DNA of 10,670 nucleotides from Pseudomonadota bacterium. Lineage in GTDB: Bacteria; Pseudomonadota; Alphaproteobacteria; Rickettsiales; SXRF01. This document shows, piece after piece, positions 7,302-10,670 of this stretch; positions within the stretch are counted from its first letter, which is position 1, and every line of letters starts with the position of its first letter. Below the pieces are notes generated by a model that was not told where the DNA came from, searched no databases, and saw only the letters and a list, made by a program, of their open reading frames with translations. The DNA is taken from positions 1-10,670 of the forward strand of contig JAGWLJ010000025.1 of NCBI GenBank assembly GCA_028873275.1, in the 5' to 3' direction. A program made the translations under genes and the position numbers.

Positions 7302-7361
7302 AAGAAGCTTCTTCCATTTTATTATTTCATTATATAAAAAATATATTTCCTCTTCTATAAT
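7302..7361 (+). promoter_or_regulatory. AT-rich promoter region of the KaiC-like operon
   Basis: From about 7315 to 7392 the sequence is almost entirely A and T, in sharp contrast to the surrounding coding DNA. It contains an exact TATAAT at 7356-7361, which would start transcription near 7368 and give a leader of about 25 bases to the GTG at 7393. No recognisable -35 box lies 16-18 bases upstream, so an activator or a non-standard element may be needed. A perfect 12-bp palindrome AAGAAGCTTCTT (7302-7313) sits about 40 bases before the -10 box, a plausible activator position. The boxes are seen; their use is inferred. Confidence 0.42.
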
Positions 7362-7392
7362 ACATTTTTTTCTTTAATATCAGAGTATTAAT

Positions 7393-8907
7393 GTGAATAA
7401 ATTAGCAGAAAAAGAATCCGAGCTGGTGCGCACCGGCATCGCGGGGTTGGATGATGTTCTGGTAGGTGGTTTGCCGCCGAACCGGGTATATCTGGTGCAT
7501 GGTAATCCCGGCTCCGGAAAAACCACGTTGGCGCTGCAATATTTATTGGAGGGGGTGCGGCAAGGAGAAAAGGTATTATATGTAACACTATCCGAGACCA
7601 AGGAGGAGTTGCTGGCAGTAGCACGCTCGCATGGCTGGTCGCTGGAGAGGATTCAAATATATGAAATGGCTACCAATGAACAGGACCTTGAGCCTGAGAA
7701 CCAGTTTACCATGTACCAGCCCTCGGAAGTGGAATTGAATGTCACTACCAAGGCCATTCTTGCCGAATTCGAAAAGCTGAATCCTTCACGCGTCGCACTC
7801 GACTCGCTTTCCGAGATACGGCTGCTGGCCCAAAACCCATTGCGCTACCGAAGGCAGATTCTTGCGCTTAAGCAATACTTCGCCGGACGCCAGTGTACGG
7901 TGCTTATGTTGGATGACAAGACATCCGAAATAGGCGACCTGCAACTGGAAAGCATCACGCATGGCGTTATCAGCCTGGAACAGATGTCGCCAGCCTATGG
8001 CGCTTCCCGCCGCCGTTTAAGCGTGACTAAAATGAGAGGCATTCAATTCCGCGGTGGATATCATGATTTTATCATTGAACCGGGCGGGTTGCAGGTATTT
8101 CCCCGCCTGATAGCAGCGGAACACGATGGTAGGAAGCATAAAGGTGGGCAATTACAAAGCGGCATCAGGGAACTGGATATGTTGCTGGGCGGCGGCATCG
8201 AATGGGGCACCAGCATTCTGCTGGTTGGACCAGCCGGGACAGGAAAATCATCGACGGCGCTACAATATGCGATCTCTGAAGCCGCTAAGGGGCATCGTAG
8301 CGCGATTTTTGCTTTCGATGAGCGTATAGAAATCATCCTGGAGCGTGCCGCGGGATTGGGCATGGATTTGGAGACCTGCTACCGGCAAAACCTGGTCACC
8401 ATACAATCGGTAGATCCTGCCGAGCTCTCGCCTGGAGAATTCGGACATTACGTGCGTATGGCCGCCGAAGGAGAGGATGGACGCCCTGCGGCAAAAATCA
8501 TCATCATCGACAGCCTAAACGGTTATCTCAATGCTATGCCGGAAGAGCGGTTCCTTATCATACAGCTGCATGAGTTGCTTACTTACCTCGGGCATAAGGG
8601 GATCGTATCATTTCTGATCGTTGCTCAGCATGGGCTGCTCAGTACCGTGCAATCGCCACTCGATACCAGTTATCTCGCTGATTCCGTAATGATGTTTCGT
8701 TATTTTGAGGTCAAAGGCGAGGTAAAGCAGGCTATCTCAGTCGTCAAAAAACGTTCTGGTCACCATGAACGCACGATTCGGGAATTCAGGCTGGTGGATA
8801 AGCAAGGCATCGTCATCGGCGAACCCCTGCGCCAGTTTAAGGGGGTGCTCACCAGCACGCCTGAAATAGAGGACGCAACTACCACAGCGAGGCGTAAGCA
8901 TGAGTGA
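7393..8907 (+). CDS. KaiC-like double-domain RecA-fold ATPase
   Basis: This 504-residue cytoplasmic ATPase has two KaiC domains in tandem, as in cyanobacterial KaiC (about 520 residues). Domain one (about 10-240) has Walker A GNPGSGKTT (37-45) and Walker B RVALDSL (133-139); the catalytic acidic pair is reduced to S67-E68. Domain two (about 252-485) has Walker A GPAGTGKSS (279-287), acidic pair D309-E310 and Walker B IIIIDSL (369-375). At the KaiC autophosphorylation sites T426/S431/T432 I align S421, S426 and Y427, so one serine is kept and the second site is Tyr. The conserved end RSGHHERTIREF (454-465) is present. The start is GTG at 7393 with only a weak AGAG ribosome site. The stop overlaps the kinase start by 8 bases, so the two are translationally coupled. 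No kaiA or kaiB is nearby, so this is more likely a signalling ATPase than part of a classical clock. Confidence 0.92.
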   Translation: MNKLAEKESELVRTGIAGLDDVLVGGLPPNRVYLVHGNPGSGKTTLALQYLLEGVRQGEKVLYVTLSETKEELLAVARSHGWSLERIQIYEMATNEQDLEPENQFTMYQPSEVELNVTTKAILAEFEKLNPSRVALDSLSEIRLLAQNPLRYRRQILALKQYFAGRQCTVLMLDDKTSEIGDLQLESITHGVISLEQMSPAYGASRRRLSVTKMRGIQFRGGYHDFIIEPGGLQVFPRLIAAEHDGRKHKGGQLQSGIRELDMLLGGGIEWGTSILLVGPAGTGKSSTALQYAISEAAKGHRSAIFAFDERIEIILERAAGLGMDLETCYRQNLVTIQSVDPAELSPGEFGHYVRMAAEGEDGRPAAKIIIIDSLNGYLNAMPEERFLIIQLHELLTYLGHKGIVSFLIVAQHGLLSTVQSPLDTSYLADSVMMFRYFEVKGEVKQAISVVKKRSGHHERTIREFRLVDKQGIVIGEPLRQFKGVLTSTPEIEDATTTARRKHE

Positions 8908-10138
8908 GCCGTCATACGCCGGTCTCGAGGAGCGTATTCTCATTCTCGCGCCGACGCCTAAGGATGCAGAGACGACGCAGCGCGTTTTCGATAGTGTCGG
9001 GCTTTCTTCATTGATATGCGCCGATATGGCGCAGCTCTGTCGGGAGATGGCAAAGGGGGTGGGTGCCGCGCTAGTAACGAAGGAAGCTATCCTTGCCGAT
9101 CGCACCCATTGCTTGCAGGCTATTCTTCAAGGACAGCCGCTATGGTCGGATTACCCTCTGATTGTACTTACTCCTTCCGGAGCCGAATCACCGCAGAAGA
9201 TGAAGCTGTTGGAGTCGGTGGGGAATATGACGCTAATGAAGCGCCCCGTTCAGCTTCCGGCTTTGCTTAGTACGATGCAGGCAGCGCTGCGTGATCGTCG
9301 CCGCCAATACAAAATGCGCGATCTGCTGGCCGATTATGAGATAGCAGTGAAGAATGCCGAAGCTGCTAACCAGGCTAAATCGGAGTTTCTGGCCAATATG
9401 AGTCATGAGATCCGTACACCTATGAACGCCATCGTAGGGTTAACAGATCTTCTGGCTGCCGAAAATGCTACTAAGGAAAAGCGGCGGGAATTTCTGCATA
9501 TGCTTAAGGTGAGCGGGCAATCCCTGCTGGAACTGATCAATGATCTCCTCGATATTGCTAAAATCGAAAATGAGAGTGTGGAGCTGGAAAAAGTGCCATT
9601 CGATTTATGCCAGCTGCTTAATGACGTCATCCATATAATGAAGACGAAGGCGGATACTAAAGGCATCTACTTATTGTTCGATTGCCCCGCATCTCTCGGT
9701 GGTTATTTTACCGGTGATCCTATCCGGCTCAAGCAAATCGTGACGAATCTGGTCTCGAACGCTATCAAATTCACCGATAGGGGTAGTGTTACGCTTAAAG
9801 TCGAATTGGATGGCGACACTGTAAAGATCGATGTGGCCGATACCGGCATCGGCATACCTAAGGATAAGCAGGAGAGCATTTTCAGTAAATTTTCGCAGGC
9901 CGACAGTTCCATTACTCGAAAATACGGCGGCACCGGCCTTGGTCTTGCCATTACCCGCAAGCTTGTCCGACTCATGGACGGCAGCATTTCAGTGGTCAGC
10001 GAGCCGGGTATAGGTTCAACTTTTACCGTGCAGATTCCTTTGCCGCGCACTCACGCCGGTATCCCGAAGGTCACAAAGTCGCGCGCTCATGCTAAGGCAG
10101 AAAAATTGAGGCAGAACATGCGCCCACTATCCTGTTAG
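8900..10138 (+). CDS. Histidine kinase with N-terminal pseudo-receiver, paired with KaiC-like ATPase
   Basis: This 412-residue sensor kinase lacks membrane segments and is probably soluble. Residues 10-130 look like a receiver fold (ERILILAPTPKD at the first strand, LMKRPVQLP at the Lys end), but no Asp lies at the phosphoacceptor strand (GAALVTKEA), so it is a pseudo-receiver. A coiled coil (about 132-160) leads to the H-box MSHEIRTPMN with H169. The ATP-binding domain has N-box residues N283 and N287 (NLVSNAIKFT), G1 DTGIG (314-318), the F-box FSKFSQADSS and G2 GGTGLGL (343-349). The ATG overlaps the KaiC-like stop by 8 bases and has GAGG upstream. After about residue 380 the chain becomes a basic linker and stops at 10138, inside a region where the -1 frame encodes a receiver. 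The gene is therefore probably a hybrid kinase whose frame is disrupted or recoded. KaiC-like/kinase pairs of this type are common in proteobacteria, with unclear function. Confidence 0.9.
   Translation: MSEPSYAGLEERILILAPTPKDAETTQRVFDSVGLSSLICADMAQLCREMAKGVGAALVTKEAILADRTHCLQAILQGQPLWSDYPLIVLTPSGAESPQKMKLLESVGNMTLMKRPVQLPALLSTMQAALRDRRRQYKMRDLLADYEIAVKNAEAANQAKSEFLANMSHEIRTPMNAIVGLTDLLAAENATKEKRREFLHMLKVSGQSLLELINDLLDIAKIENESVELEKVPFDLCQLLNDVIHIMKTKADTKGIYLLFDCPASLGGYFTGDPIRLKQIVTNLVSNAIKFTDRGSVTLKVELDGDTVKIDVADTGIGIPKDKQESIFSKFSQADSSITRKYGGTGLGLAITRKLVRLMDGSISVVSEPGIGSTFTVQIPLPRTHAGIPKVTKSRAHAKAEKLRQNMRPLSC
10101..10105 (+). other. A5 run: likely frameshift point between kinase and receiver
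   Basis: The kinase frame reads GCA GAA AAA TTG here. Slipping back one base on AAA (10103-10105) gives GAA AAA ATT GAG and continues without a stop into the receiver domain to 10503. Adding one A to the run has the same effect. The two frames are both open only from 10096 to 10135, so any frame change must happen there. The site is not a classical tandem-slippery heptamer, because the P-site GAA would re-pair poorly. Confidence 0.45.
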
Positions 10139-10503
10139 CGGAGGATAACGAAGCGAATCGGCTCGTTGCCACAACGATCCTCGATACTCTGGGCTACCAT
10201 TGCGAGGTGGCACATACTGGCGAAGAGGTGCTGGAGAAGATAAAACAGCACTCCTTCGATCTGGTGCTGATGGATGTGCAGATGCCGGTGCTGGATGGAT
10301 ATAAAGCTACGCGCATCATCCGGGAGGATGAGGCCCGCCAGCATAAGCGCAAGCTGCCCATTATCGGCCTCACTGCGCACGTTCTGGCCGGCGATAAGGA
10401 AAAATGCCTCCAGGCGGGAATGGATGATTATATTGCCAAGCCTTTCCATACTGATGACTTACAAGATAAACTGCAGCAGTATATCCCCATGCTGGCGGCT
10501 TAG
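10105..10503 (+). CDS. Receiver domain (CheY-like), in the -1 frame after the kinase
   Basis: This is a complete CheY-like receiver that would accept phosphate from the kinase. Numbered from the ATT at 10105, it has 132 residues. It has the acidic pair E13-D14 (LLAEDNEANR), phosphoacceptor D57 in LVLMDVQMP, T90 in GLTAH and K112 in IAKPF, so every catalytic residue is present. It resembles C-terminal receivers of hybrid kinases and has no output domain. The frame is open from 10096 (after TAA at 10093-10095), but no ATG, GTG or TTG occurs before the GTG at 10207. Starting there would remove the first strand and the acidic pair. Two readings remain. One is fusion to the kinase through a frame change at the A5 run. 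The other is a separate protein from the rare start ATT, with TAAGG seven bases upstream. I favour an originally fused hybrid kinase. Confidence 0.75.
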   Translation: MEAEHAPTILLAEDNEANRLVATTILDTLGYHCEVAHTGEEVLEKIKQHSFDLVLMDVQMPVLDGYKATRIIREDEARQHKRKLPIIGLTAHVLAGDKEKCLQAGMDDYIAKPFHTDDLQDKLQQYIPMLAA

Positions 10504-10529
10504 TATTGGAAAGCAATAACAGTATGCGC

Positions 10530-10560
10530 AGGTTCAAATCGAACTTTAGCACTTTTATTT
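10530..10560 (+). terminator. Weak terminator-like hairpin after the receiver
   Basis: AGGTTC (10530-10535) can pair with GAACTT (10541-10546), including one G-U pair, around a five-base loop. A T-rich stretch (10553-10560) follows after a short gap. The stem is weak and the T-run is offset, so this is at best a poor intrinsic terminator. Confidence 0.25.
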
Positions 10561-10581
10561 TAATTACGAATGGTGGTCTGG

Positions 10582-10603
10582 GTGCGATTTAGCTCAAACC
10601 TTA
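10582..10603 (+). repeat. Second copy of the motif found upstream of the KaiC-like gene
   Basis: GTGCGATTTAGCTCAAACC followed by TTA matches 7216-7236 at 18 of 22 aligned positions with one gap. Shared core: GCGATT, AG, TCAAAC, TTA. A looser relative (GGTTCAAATCGAACTTTAG) lies at 10531-10549. The two closer copies bracket the KaiC-like operon in the same orientation. Confidence 0.35.
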
Positions 10604-10617
10604 ATATCGAGGATGAG

Positions 10618-10668
10618 CCGCCTGCTATGGTCATCCAGATTCCCATAAAAGGTCAGGCAAGCAGGCGG
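10618..10668. repeat. 9-bp perfect inverted repeat at the window end
   Basis: CCGCCTGCT (10618-10626) is the exact reverse complement of AGCAGGCGG (10660-10668), with 33 bases between. The window ends two bases later, so a following T-run or a gene cannot be judged. It may be the base of a structured RNA, a terminator for a gene beyond the edge, or a repeat end. Confidence 0.35.
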
Positions 10669-10670
10669 AT

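Noticed and set aside
7393..8907. Circadian clock operon
   Set aside because: No kaiA or kaiB is present and the second phosphorylation position is Tyr, so a true clock role is not supported.
10101..10109. Classical programmed -1 heptamer
   Set aside because: The sequence is A GAA AAA TTG; the P-site codon would re-pair as AGA, so it does not fit X XXY YYZ.

Overview
The window looks like chromosomal DNA of a proteobacterium, most likely an alphaproteobacterium. This rests on the short 'type A' PutA close to 1000 residues, the OmpL-like porin-2, the tRNA-Thr sequence and the KaiC-like ATPase/histidine-kinase pair. It is an inference from gene content, and no species can be named. By eye the left two thirds are GC-rich, while the KaiC/kinase region on the right is less so and begins with a very AT-rich leader.

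Bases 1-5802 are read leftwards (minus strand). In transcription order they hold a PdxI-like aldo/keto reductase, bifunctional PutA, tRNA-Thr(UGU), an OmpL-like porin and a KdpE-type response regulator cut by the window edge. The gaps are only 25-62 bases and none holds a convincing terminator, so read-through along the run is plausible. kdpE has its own good sigma-70-like promoter. The porin start lies 25 bases past the tRNA CCA, and its Shine-Dalgarno sequence sits in a perfect hairpin that directly abuts the tRNA.

Bases 5862-7169 (plus strand, divergent from the reductase) encode a phosphopantothenoylcysteine synthetase-family protein of the length of an ordinary CoaBC but without a CoaC decarboxylase domain. 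It is two CoaB-like halves in tandem, and each half has lost what the other keeps. The N-half keeps the substrate Arg and the KIKK motif. The C-half keeps the Asn, SSG, AAVAD and GFAAET motifs. This predicts a single-chain pseudo-dimer with one composite active site, and it is the most unusual thing in the window.

Bases 7170-7392 are a non-coding, partly very AT-rich leader with an exact TATAAT box. Bases 7393-10503 form a signalling operon: a double-domain KaiC-like ATPase, overlapped by 8 bases by a histidine kinase with an N-terminal pseudo-receiver, then a complete receiver domain in the -1 frame. The receiver has no ordinary start codon that would keep its first strand, and a slip at an A5 run would fuse it in frame to the kinase. 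It is therefore a frame-disrupted hybrid kinase, a frameshifted product, or a receiver with a rare start codon. No kaiA or kaiB is present. Bases 10504-10670 hold no gene, only a weak terminator-like hairpin, a second copy of a motif found upstream of the KaiC gene, and a 9-bp inverted repeat.
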